Assembly (NCBI RefSeq): GCF_000703085.1
Contig: NZ_JNLL01000001.1
Span: 1,612,001-1,676,000 of the forward strand
Length of the DNA: 64,000 nucleotides
Origin: Persephonella sp. KM09-Lau-8
Lineage (GTDB): Bacteria; Aquificota; Aquificia; Aquificales; Hydrogenothermaceae
Direction of reading: 5' to 3'
Under the pieces are notes generated by a model. That model was not told the origin of the DNA and did no database searches. It saw only the letters and a list, made by a program, of their open reading frames with translations. Each line of letters starts with the position of its first letter. The first letter of the stretch is position 1. Made by a program: the position numbers and the translations under genes. Of the stretch, positions 55,393 to 63,157 are shown in pieces.

Positions 55393-57366
55393 GTGAGGGA
55401 TTTTGGTATATTAGAGCCGTATTTAGAAGACATTTTTCACAAATTCTATAAAGAGATACTTTCTGATCAGTATTTAAGAACATTTTTCAAATCAGAGGAG
55501 CAGATTCAAAGACTTATAGAAAAACAGATAAGTAATCTTCAGGAAACTTTTAAAGAGACAGATAAGGAAATAGAAAACAGATATTATAATCTCGGAAATT
55601 TACATTACGACCTGAAAATTCCTTTTGTGAATCTACTGTCAGGAGTTGATTTTATTAAGAATGAGATTTATAAAATTTTAGCTGAAAAAGATGCCCTGGA
55701 TTCATACTTTTTTGAAGTCAACTCGCTTTTTGAAAAGATTAAAAATAGTCTTGCAAAGGCCTATCTTGACCGTTCACTTGAGGAAATTTCGATAGGATTT
55801 AATCCAGAATATAAGAGCTTTAAATTTTTTATTTATCATATTCAGTGGCTTGAAAGACTAAAAGATGTTGCTGCTTCTTTAGATAGAAGCCGTATCCCTG
55901 AACTGGACAGCAGGTACTGTAATTTAGGTAGGTGGTTTCAAACAAATGAATTTGAGCTTATATGTGGATATAGAAAAAAATGTTTCATAATTTCTGAACT
56001 CCATGAACTTATCCATAACACAGGAAAAAGTCTTGTTTTTTATATTTTTCATCAAAAATATGTTGAGGCGTATCTGCTTTTCAAAACCTTGAATGGTCTT
56101 TCTTTAAAGATTATGAATGAACTTTATGAGATATATCTTAACTTCTTAAATAATAGAGAAGAAAGATTTCTGTATTTTCTATCAAAGAAACTTCAAAAAA
56201 TAAAAGCAGGATATCTTTCTGTTATCAATATCAGGAAATTAAAGGCAATAAATGAAATATATGGAAAAGCTACAGGAGATTACATACTTGATATTGTAGA
56301 GAGACTTATAAAGGATAAATTGATTAAAAATGAAGATCTGTTGATAAGGGGAATCTCCGGGGAATTTTTTATATTTTGCGAAGATAGTAAAGAAAAAATC
56401 ATAGAAAAACTTAAAGATATCAAAAAGCATATTGAGGAATATAAAAACTTCCCTGTGAATGTAAAAATAAGTATTGGTATTCTTGAATTTCCTGAGAATA
56501 TATCAATCTCTCCGGAAGATCTAAGAAAAGTAATTAATATAATAAAAGAAAAAGCAAAGCAGGAAGAGGATTTTTATTTTTCAGATAAAAAGGAAATAAA
56601 AGAAAAAATTCTTCCTGAAATTAAAAGTCAGTTTGAGGATTTCACTTTTGTTAGTAGAGCAATATCAAAAGGGGAAGTTGATATCTTTTTCCAGCCTGTA
56701 GTTGATTTAAAAACTGGAAACAGATACGGACTGGAAGCACTGGCAAGAATCCACAAAGACGGGGAATACGTCCCAGCTGGAGTTTTTATTGATCCTGTGT
56801 ATAAACTGGGTATAATTGTGGATCTTGATAAAGTAATCATTAAAAAAATACTTAAAATTGCAGATATAATTTCAAAAAAAACAGATGTTTTGTTTGTTAA
56901 CGTCAGTCCAGAATCTTTAAAATCAGAGAGTTTTATTACTCTTTTAACAGATAGTATGGAATTACTCAGAAAAAAAGGAATAAAAGTTATCCTTGAGCTC
57001 ACAGAACAGTCATTCTTGAAAAATATAGAAATTATCAAGTTTCTTCATGAAGAGTTTGGTATATCCTTTGCTGTTGATGATTTTGGAACAGGATATTCAT
57101 CTTTAAAAACAGTGATAGATTTATCTGAGTCAAAGCTTATAGAAATCCTGAAAATAGATGGAAGCCTGATAAAAGAGATAGATTCTTCAGAAAAAAACAG
57201 AAAAATTGTTAAATTGATTGTAGCAATGTCAAAGAATTTAGGTATTGAAACAGTTGCAGAATATATAGAAGATGAAAGACTATTGAGAATTGTAAAATCT
57301 ATTGGAGTTGAATATGGACAGGGTTTTGGGATAGGAAAACCACAACCTATTTCTGAAATTGATTAA
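55393..57366 (+). CDS. Globin-sensor, CZB, degenerate GGDEF, EAL protein
   Basis: The 657-residue protein starts with GTG. Residues about 1-125 look like a globin-coupled sensor: LGNLHYDLKIPFVNLLSG (67-84) matches the segment with the proximal haem His of DosC-type sensors, so H71 is the likely ligand. Residues about 135-255 match a CZB zinc domain, with H149 (YHIQW), C176 (YCNLGRW), H204 and H208 (LHELIH). The GGDEF-like part (about 258-400) has SGEFF instead of GGDEF and is probably inactive. The EAL part (about 410-655) keeps LEALARI (E448), VNVSPE, ELTEQ, DDFGTGYSS, LKIDGS and AEYIE, so it is a predicted c-di-GMP phosphodiesterase. It follows the Roadblock gene by 103 bases. Confidence 0.82.
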   Translation: MRDFGILEPYLEDIFHKFYKEILSDQYLRTFFKSEEQIQRLIEKQISNLQETFKETDKEIENRYYNLGNLHYDLKIPFVNLLSGVDFIKNEIYKILAEKDALDSYFFEVNSLFEKIKNSLAKAYLDRSLEEISIGFNPEYKSFKFFIYHIQWLERLKDVAASLDRSRIPELDSRYCNLGRWFQTNEFELICGYRKKCFIISELHELIHNTGKSLVFYIFHQKYVEAYLLFKTLNGLSLKIMNELYEIYLNFLNNREERFLYFLSKKLQKIKAGYLSVINIRKLKAINEIYGKATGDYILDIVERLIKDKLIKNEDLLIRGISGEFFIFCEDSKEKIIEKLKDIKKHIEEYKNFPVNVKISIGILEFPENISISPEDLRKVINIIKEKAKQEEDFYFSDKKEIKEKILPEIKSQFEDFTFVSRAISKGEVDIFFQPVVDLKTGNRYGLEALARIHKDGEYVPAGVFIDPVYKLGIIVDLDKVIIKKILKIADIISKKTDVLFVNVSPESLKSESFITLLTDSMELLRKKGIKVILELTEQSFLKNIEIIKFLHEEFGISFAVDDFGTGYSSLKTVIDLSESKLIEILKIDGSLIKEIDSSEKNRKIVKLIVAMSKNLGIETVAEYIEDERLLRIVKSIGVEYGQGFGIGKPQPISEID

Positions 57367-58375
57367 TATAATCCACAAATTTATCAAGTCGTAGCCTTGC
57401 TTTTCCTTCAAATGAAAAGTTTATAGTTTTTCCAGTTTCTATAAATCTTTTGTATCCTGTAAAAGCAACCATCGCAGCATTATCTGTGCACAAATAGAGA
57501 GGGGGAAAATAAATATTTAAATTTCTTTTTTCTGCTTCCTGAAAAAATCTTTCCCTGAGTCTTGAGTTTGCAGATACACCACCGGCAACAACAATATTTT
57601 TAATATTAAATTCCTGTGAAGCATCTATTGTTTTTCCAACTAATACATCTACTACTGCCTCTTGAAATGAACGGGCGATATCCTCTTTCCTGTAAATACC
57701 TTTTTCAACTTCCCTTAAAACAGCACTTTTTAACCCTGAGAATGAAAAATTAAATCTATTTTTTCCCTTATCTGATAAAAGTGGCCTTGGAAACTTTATT
57801 ACTTCCTGACCTTCTTTTGCCAGTTTATCTATGATTGGACCCCCAGGATAGCCAAGTCCGAGCATCCTTGCAACTTTATCGTATGCTTCTCCGGCTGCAT
57901 CATCTAACGTTCCACCTAAATAAACGTAATCCTCAAATCCTCTAATTATATAAAGCTCAGTATGTCCTCCAGAAACAACAAGAGCTATAAATGGGAACTC
58001 AATCTCTTTTTCTATAAAAATTGCAAAGATATGTGCTTCTATATGGTGGACAGGAATAAGAGGTTTTTTATGAACCCAACTTAAAGCTTTGGCTGCAGAG
58101 ATACCAATAACAAGGGAAACTATAAGACCAGGGGCTACGGTGACAGCTATACCATCTATCTCTTCCATTGATATATTTGCGTCTTTTAACGCTTTATCTA
58201 AAACAGGAATGATATTTTTTGTATGCTCTCTGGCAGCAAGGTCAGGGTAAACTCCTCCCCATTCTGCATGAAGTTTTACCTGTGAAGAAACGACATTGGA
58301 CAGTAAACCCTTTTCTGAGTCATAAACAGAGACCCCTGTATCATCACAGGAGGTCTCTATTCCGAGTATTTTCAT
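57347..58375 (-). CDS. tsaD: tRNA N6-adenosine threonylcarbamoyltransferase
   Basis: TsaD, with TsaB and TsaE, makes t6A37 on ANN-reading tRNAs; the universal enzyme is essential in most bacteria. The 342-residue protein begins ILGIETSCDDTGVSV and has the metal motif IPVHHIEAHIFAI, then VVSGGHTELYIIRG, AYDKVARMLGLGYPGGPIID and VAGGVSANSRLR. It overlaps the ctp gene by 4 bases (ATGA) and converges with the c-di-GMP gene, overlapping by 20 bases. Confidence 0.97.
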   Translation of the reverse strand: MKILGIETSCDDTGVSVYDSEKGLLSNVVSSQVKLHAEWGGVYPDLAAREHTKNIIPVLDKALKDANISMEEIDGIAVTVAPGLIVSLVIGISAAKALSWVHKKPLIPVHHIEAHIFAIFIEKEIEFPFIALVVSGGHTELYIIRGFEDYVYLGGTLDDAAGEAYDKVARMLGLGYPGGPIIDKLAKEGQEVIKFPRPLLSDKGKNRFNFSFSGLKSAVLREVEKGIYRKEDIARSFQEAVVDVLVGKTIDASQEFNIKNIVVAGGVSANSRLRERFFQEAEKRNLNIYFPPLYLCTDNAAMVAFTGYKRFIETGKTINFSFEGKARLRLDKFVDYINQFQK

Positions 58376-59604
58376 TTTTCAGCTTTTTTGGCGAAGTTTA
58401 TTATTTTAATTGCATTAATTGCTGTATCCAATTGAGGATCTTTTATTTTAACTTTTGTCCCGTGTATTTTTGCCTCTCTTTCTGCTTTTATTCTCTCCAT
58501 TTCTTCTTCTTCGGAAACATGAACCACAATATCTGGAGTAATACCTTTATGCATTATCATCTTTCCATTAGGCGTATAGTAATGTGCTGTTGTTAGTTTT
58601 ATTCCAGAACCATCAGGGAGAGGAATAAGTGTTTGAACAGATGCTTTTCCGAATGTTTTATCTCCTACCACAAGAGCTCTATTGTTATCTTTTAGAGCTC
58701 CTGTTAAAATTTCTGAAGCACTTGCAGAGCCTTTATTTACAATAACAACTATAGGTATTTCTGTTGATATAACGGGTTTACGTTCCGAATAATATTTTTC
58801 ATTAGTTCGGGGATCTCTTCCTTTTGTATATACAATTAATTTACCTTTATCTAAAATCATATCAGCGATGGCAACAGCAGTAGAGAGTAATCCACCAGGA
58901 TTATTTCTTAGATCTATTATTATGCCTTCTTTATTTTTAAATTTTTCAAGAGCCTTTTTAAAGTCCCCTGTAGAGTTTTCCTGAAACTGGGTTAACCTTA
59001 TATAACCTATTTTTCCATTATCCAGTTCTTTTGTTTTTACACTTCTTATTTTTATAATTGCTCTTGTTATAGTGACTTTAAATGGTTTTTCAACACCTTT
59101 CCTCCAGATAGTAAGTGTGACTTTGGTTCCAGGCTTCCCTCTCATTTTCTTAACAGCCTGTAGTAAGGTCATTTTATCTGTAGGTTCTCCATCTATCTCA
59201 ATGATTATATCCCCAGGTTTAAGTCCTGCTCTCCATGCTGGAGTATCCTCAATAGGGGCTACAATTATTAGTTTGTGATTTTCCATTGTGATCTCTATTC
59301 CAAGTCCACCAAATTCCCCATGGGTTTCTGTTGTAAAATCTTTGAATTCATCTGGAGTAAAGAAAGTAGAATATGGGTCTAAAGCATTCATCATGCCTCT
59401 TAATGACCCATAAATAAGCTTTTTAGAACTTACAGGTTCAACATAATGTTCTTTAACTATTTTGAAAACTTCAGTATAAATACCAAGAAGTTTAAGGTCT
59501 TCTTTTAATTTATCCTGTTGTGATGTTTTTGCTGCAATTCCAAAACTAAGTCCTGCAACAAATATTAGTATTATTCCAGCTATAAGGGAAACTCTACTTT
59601 TCAT
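58372..59604 (-). CDS. ctp: C-terminal processing peptidase (S41 family)
   Basis: This periplasmic tail-processing protease has 410 residues: an N-terminal signal/anchor (SLIAGIILIFVAGLSFGI), a PDZ domain (about 95-175; LGIEITMENHKLIIVAPIEDTPA) and the S41 catalytic core with IIDLRNNPGGLL, KGSASASEILTGAL (the Ser) and KTFGKASVQ (the Lys). The start is ATG 59604 with GGAGAGG just upstream; the in-frame ATG at 59634 lacks a ribosome site. It is co-transcribed with tsaD. Confidence 0.95.
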   Translation of the reverse strand: MKSRVSLIAGIILIFVAGLSFGIAAKTSQQDKLKEDLKLLGIYTEVFKIVKEHYVEPVSSKKLIYGSLRGMMNALDPYSTFFTPDEFKDFTTETHGEFGGLGIEITMENHKLIIVAPIEDTPAWRAGLKPGDIIIEIDGEPTDKMTLLQAVKKMRGKPGTKVTLTIWRKGVEKPFKVTITRAIIKIRSVKTKELDNGKIGYIRLTQFQENSTGDFKKALEKFKNKEGIIIDLRNNPGGLLSTAVAIADMILDKGKLIVYTKGRDPRTNEKYYSERKPVISTEIPIVVIVNKGSASASEILTGALKDNNRALVVGDKTFGKASVQTLIPLPDGSGIKLTTAHYYTPNGKMIMHKGITPDIVVHVSEEEEMERIKAEREAKIHGTKVKIKDPQLDTAINAIKIINFAKKAEK

Positions 59605-59711
59605 TTTCCTCTCCACAAACAAAATTTTTATCAAAATTATCTCATATTTTGCTATTTCAAAAAAACATTGTTGTATAATCTATAAGGCAAAAATGAAAAA
59701 GTGGAGAAAAG

Positions 59712-60887
59712 ATGGGCGTTTTACGTTTTCTTAATGCAGGAGAATCCCATGGACCGGCTTTAACTGCTATCATCGAAGGAATGCCTTCAAATCTTGAAAT
59801 ATCCCATGAATATATAAATAAAGAGCTTGCCAGAAGACAGCAAGGATACGGTCGCGGTGGCCGTATGAAAATAGAAAAGGACAAAGTAGAAATTCTTTCT
59901 GGGGTTAGATTTGGTAAAACCCTTGGCTCTCCTATCACATTAATGATTAGAAATAAAGACTGGGAGAACTGGACAGACATAATGGCTATAGAAGGAGAGC
60001 CTGTTGATAAACGTAAAATAACAAATCCCCGTCCTGGGCATGCAGACCTTGTAGGTGGTATAAAATACGGTTTTGATGATTTAAGAAATGTTCTTGAAAG
60101 GGCAAGTGCAAGAGAAACAACAACAAGAGTAGCTGTTGGTGCTGTCTGTAAAAAGCTACTTGAGGATATTGGTATAAAAATAGGCAGTTATGTGGTGAGT
60201 ATCGGAGAACTTTCTGTAAAGGAATTAATACAGGAAATTCCTCTTGAAGAAAGATTTAGACTTGCAGAGCAGTCAGTAGTTAGAACTCCGGTTCCTTCGG
60301 AAGATGAAAAATTCAAAAAACTAATTGATATGGCTAAAGAGGAAGGAGAAAGTTTGGGAGGTGTTTTTGAAGTTTTTGCCACCGGTGTTCCAGTAGGACT
60401 TGGCTCCCATGTCCAGTGGGATAGAAGGCTGGATGGAAGAATAGCCCAGGCTTTTATGAGCATTCAGGCTATAAAGGGAGTTGAGATAGGGGAAGGTTTT
60501 GAACTGGCAAAAAAATTTGGTTCACAGGCACATGATGAGATATTCTGGGATAAGGAGAGAGGTTTTTACCACAAAACGAACAGGGCTGGTGGAATAGAAG
60601 GTGGTATATCCAATGGAGAGCCTATAATTGTAAGGGCTGCCATGAAACCAATTCCTACATTAATGAGGAAAAAATCCCTGCATTCTGTTGATATAAAAAC
60701 CAAGCAACCTTTTGATGCAGCAAAAGAACGTTCAGATATTACAGCTGTTCCTGCAGCGGCAGTTGTTGGGGAAGCAATGCTTGCAATCGTTCTGGCACAG
60801 GCTGTTCTGGAAAAATTTGGAAATGATAACTGGATAGAAATAAAAGAGAGGATAAATCAGTATATTCAATACACAAAGCAATTTTAG
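59712..60887 (+). CDS. aroC: Chorismate synthase
   Basis: AroC makes chorismate from EPSP, the end of the shikimate pathway, with reduced FMN. The 391-residue protein has [67 protein letters not shown] and [16 protein letters not shown]. Its product feeds trpE in this window. A TATAAT at 59674-59679 is a likely -10. Confidence 0.97.
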   Translation: MGVLRFLNAGESHGPALTAIIEGMPSNLEISHEYINKELARRQQGYGRGGRMKIEKDKVEILSGVRFGKTLGSPITLMIRNKDWENWTDIMAIEGEPVDKRKITNPRPGHADLVGGIKYGFDDLRNVLERASARETTTRVAVGAVCKKLLEDIGIKIGSYVVSIGELSVKELIQEIPLEERFRLAEQSVVRTPVPSEDEKFKKLIDMAKEEGESLGGVFEVFATGVPVGLGSHVQWDRRLDGRIAQAFMSIQAIKGVEIGEGFELAKKFGSQAHDEIFWDKERGFYHKTNRAGGIEGGISNGEPIIVRAAMKPIPTLMRKKSLHSVDIKTKQPFDAAKERSDITAVPAAAVVGEAMLAIVLAQAVLEKFGNDNWIEIKERINQYIQYTKQF

Positions 60888-60917
60888 TTTACACTAACTT
60901 TTAAATTTTGCTATAAT
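60888..60917 (+). promoter_or_regulatory. Promoter of the atpB-usp-atpE cluster
   Basis: TTTACA, 18 bases, TATAAT (60912-60917), about 44 bases before the atpB start. It shows that the Fo genes are transcribed apart from the F1 operon at 48.5 kb. Confidence 0.7.
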
Positions 60918-60960
60918 ATTCTGAGTTTGTGGAATCAGATTAAATATTACGGAGGCTGCG

Positions 60961-61595
60961 TTGGAAGGGCTTTATGTTCATCATATTGTAATGGCAATAC
61001 TGGCGTTAGTTGTTGTTCCTGTTTTATTTATGATTTTTGCTAAAAAGCCATCTTTGATACCTTCTCCAGTTCAAAATCTATTTGAGATGTATATTGAGTT
61101 TGTTGATAATATGCTTAAAGAGCAGATGGGCAAAGAAGGAAGAAGATTCTTCCCTCTGGTCGCTGGTCTTGGGTTGTTTATCTTCTTTGGTAACCTTATG
61201 GGAATGATACCAGGTCTTGAATCTTATACAGCCAATATTAATACAACACTTGGCCTTGCATTAATGGTATTTGTTTTTTACAACTATCTTGGATTCAAAA
61301 AACATGGAATTGGTTATATAAAGCATTTCATGGGCCTATACCTGCTGCAGCTCCCATATTCTTTATAATTGAAGTGATATCCCATATAAGCAGACCTATA
61401 ACCCTTGCATTACGTTTATTTGCAAATATGACAGGTGGTGAACTTATTACAGTTGTGTTAATTATGTTAATTCCTTTACTTGTTCCATTGCCAATTATGG
61501 TTGTTCACCTTATTGCAGTATTTTTACAAACTTATGTATTTATGATTCTTACAACAGTTTATATAGCTGGAGCACTTGTTGAGGAAGCACATTAA
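60961..61595 (+). CDS. atpB: ATP synthase Fo subunit a, split by a -1 frameshift
   Basis: The gene starts with TTG (GGAGG 5 bases upstream). The first frame runs through FFGNLMGMIPGLESYTANIN and KKHGIGYIKHFMG, then stops at 61368. From 61335 a second frame reads PIPAAAPIFFIIEVISHISRP and TLALRLFANMTGGELI to 61595. The Arg of LALRLFANM is the essential proton-channel Arg. Together they give about 211 residues, normal for subunit a. The join is at ATGGGCCTATACC (61330-61342): one base is missing after GG, as if GGGCCC had become GGGCC. Since Fo is expected to be essential, sequencing error is likely; the gene as read is broken. Confidence 0.85.
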
Positions 61596-61605
61596 GGAGA
61601 GATAG

Positions 61606-62001
61606 ATGGAAATAAAAAAGATTGTAGCCTGCGTAGATCTGACACCAACATCAATTAAAGGACTTGAATGGGCTGTAGAACTGGCCAGAAAGTTTGAGGC
61701 AGAGCTGGTTATTTATCATGAGCTTGAAGATGTTTACACAATGATAAGGACAAGTGCATCTTTTGGTGTTCCTGCTGCTCCAGATTTAGAAGAAAAATCA
61801 GCCCAGAATGTAAAAGACAAAATTGAACCTTTAGTAAAAGAAGCAGGTATTAATTACAGATTTTTGATAGAGGCAAAGGGTAAAACTATTGATAGATTAC
61901 CGGTAGTAATTGATGAGGAAAAACCAGAACTAACGGTAATTCCAGTCGATTACGAAAGAGATATTCCAAAAATAAATTCGCAAGTTCTTGTAATAAAATA
62001 A
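61606..62001 (+). CDS. Universal stress protein (UspA-like) within the Fo cluster
   Basis: The 131-residue protein has the Usp alpha/beta core (KKIVACVDLTPTSIKGLEWAVELARKF) and ends INSQVLVIK. The G-x2-G-x9-G-(S/T) ATP-binding motif near the C terminus is not evident, so it is probably a non-ATP-binding type. Its place between atpB and atpE, with 10- and 28-base gaps, is unusual and suggests co-expression with Fo. Confidence 0.82.
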   Translation: MEIKKIVACVDLTPTSIKGLEWAVELARKFEAELVIYHELEDVYTMIRTSASFGVPAAPDLEEKSAQNVKDKIEPLVKEAGINYRFLIEAKGKTIDRLPVVIDEEKPELTVIPVDYERDIPKINSQVLVIK

Positions 62002-62029
62002 AAAATTACATAAGGAGGTTTTTACAGTA

Positions 62030-62383
62030 ATGAAGAAATACTCAACGGCACTCTTAATGCTCTTTATGGTTGCAGGTGCACTGACTGCTGCTTTTGCAGG
62101 AGAAGGTTCTGATGCATTGGCAAAAGCAGTATTCTACGGTGGTGTAGCTATCGGTGCTGGTGTAGCTATCGGTGCTGCAGCTGGTGGTGGTGCAGCTGGT
62201 CTTGGTAATGCAGTAAGAGGAGTTCTTGAAGGAATGGCAAGAAACCCAAATATGGGTGGAAAACTTTTAACAACAATGTTCATTGGTATGGCTCTTATCG
62301 AAACATTTGTTCTTTACGGACTGCTTATTGCGATTATCTTCATCTTCACAGGAATATTTGATGCTAAATTCTTAGGACACTAA
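62030..62383 (+). CDS. atpE: ATP synthase Fo subunit c
   Basis: The 117-residue protein has an N-terminal signal-peptide-like segment (STALLMLFMVAGALTAAFAGEG), then two helices of the c-ring monomer. The first has Gly/Ala-rich GAGVAIGAAAGGGAAGLG. The loop ARNPNMGGKL is the polar R-x-P contact with F1. The second has the ion-binding Glu in ALIETFVLYGLL. The Gln of the first helix seen in Na+-type rings is missing, so protons are the probable ion. A signal peptide on subunit c is known from Aquifex. AAGGAGG is 11 bases upstream. Confidence 0.95.
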   Translation: MKKYSTALLMLFMVAGALTAAFAGEGSDALAKAVFYGGVAIGAGVAIGAAAGGGAAGLGNAVRGVLEGMARNPNMGGKLLTTMFIGMALIETFVLYGLLIAIIFIFTGIFDAKFLGH

Positions 62384-62413
62384 CAGACTTTAAAATAAAG
62401 AATTTGATTTTTT

Positions 62414-62453
62414 AAGAGCGTGCATATATTTATGTGCGCTCTTTTATTTTTTA
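62414..62453 (+). terminator. Terminator between atpE and rpmH
   Basis: AAGAGCG.GCATA pairs with TATG.GCGCTCTT (13 bp with two G-T pairs, 4-base loop), followed by TTATTTTTT. It lies 30 bases after the atpE stop and about 15 bases before the rpmH ATG. rpmH must then depend on read-through or a promoter in the same stretch. Confidence 0.85.
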
Positions 62454-62468
62454 TAAGGAGGTAAAAAG

Positions 62469-62609
62469 ATGTCAGGAAAGATACAGAACAGAATCTCAAA
62501 TAAGAAAAGAAAAAGAACTTCTGGATTTTTAGCAAGGAAAAGGACAAAATCCGGGAGAAAAATATTAGCAAGGAGAAGAGCTAAAGGAAGAAAAAGACTG
62601 GCTGCTTAA
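62469..62609 (+). CDS. rpmH: 50S ribosomal protein L34
   Basis: The 46-residue protein is very basic ([20 protein letters not shown], ending KGRKRLAA). It has the L34 pattern R-x-S...GF..R and [10 protein letters not shown], but lacks the usual KRTYQPS start. AAGGAGG lies 8 bases before ATG. Its stop overlaps the rnpA start (TAATG). The order rpmH-rnpA-yidD-yidC is the standard one near the chromosome origin; dnaA is not in view. Confidence 0.9.
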   Translation: MSGKIQNRISNKKRKRTSGFLARKRTKSGRKILARRRAKGRKRLAA

Positions 62610-62941
62610 TGCTTAAGACTCTAAAAAGTTCTGAAATTAAATCTATTCTAAAGCAAGGCCAGTCTTTTAAAACTCCTCATTTAATCGTAGTTTATCGGAA
62701 AAACAATCTGGGGTTTCCCAGATTTGCTTTTATCATTTCACGGAGATTTTCCAAAAAAGCTGTAATTCGCAACAGGGTGAAAAGAATTATAAAAGAAGCC
62801 ATAAGACTGAATAATGAACTTTTGAAAAATTTAAGCTATGATATTGTTTTGATTCCTAAAAAAGACATTTATACGAAAAAAATGACAGATTTAATCCAGG
62901 ATATACAGGAAATAAAGAGAGCTTTGGAAAGCAATGCTTAA
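62609..62941 (+). CDS. rnpA: Ribonuclease P protein component
   Basis: RnpA, with the RNA component, processes the 5' end of tRNA precursors. The 110-residue protein has [29 protein letters not shown], the family RNR motif that contacts the RNA. It overlaps yidD by 8 bases. Length is normal. Confidence 0.94.
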   Translation: MLKTLKSSEIKSILKQGQSFKTPHLIVVYRKNNLGFPRFAFIISRRFSKKAVIRNRVKRIIKEAIRLNNELLKNLSYDIVLIPKKDIYTKKMTDLIQDIQEIKRALESNA

Positions 62942-63143
62942 AAAATTTGTTATAAAATTTTTAAAGGGATATCAGAAATTTATTTCTCCTATTTATCCGC
63001 CTTCCTGTAGGTATTATCCTACCTGTTCTCAGTATAGTATTGAGGCTGTTGAAAAATACGGAGTTGCAAAAGGCCTTCTAAAAGCTATATGGCGAGTGCT
63101 TAGATGTAATCCTTTTGCAAAAGGTGGAATAGACAAACCATAA
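62934..63143 (+). CDS. yidD: Membrane protein insertion efficiency factor YidD
   Basis: The 69-residue protein has the YidD signature [35 protein letters not shown] with three conserved Cys, followed by [19 protein letters not shown]. It sits between rnpA and yidC and helps YidC-dependent insertion of inner-membrane proteins. Confidence 0.96.
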   Translation: MLKKFVIKFLKGYQKFISPIYPPSCRYYPTCSQYSIEAVEKYGVAKGLLKAIWRVLRCNPFAKGGIDKP

Positions 63144-63157
63144 AGAGAGGTTGTAAA

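Noticed and set aside
61330-61345. Programmed ribosomal frameshift in atpB
   Set aside because: No X-XXY-YYZ heptamer, no clear pseudoknot after it, and no known programmed shift in atpB. One missing base in a G/C run explains it better; left open for a read check.
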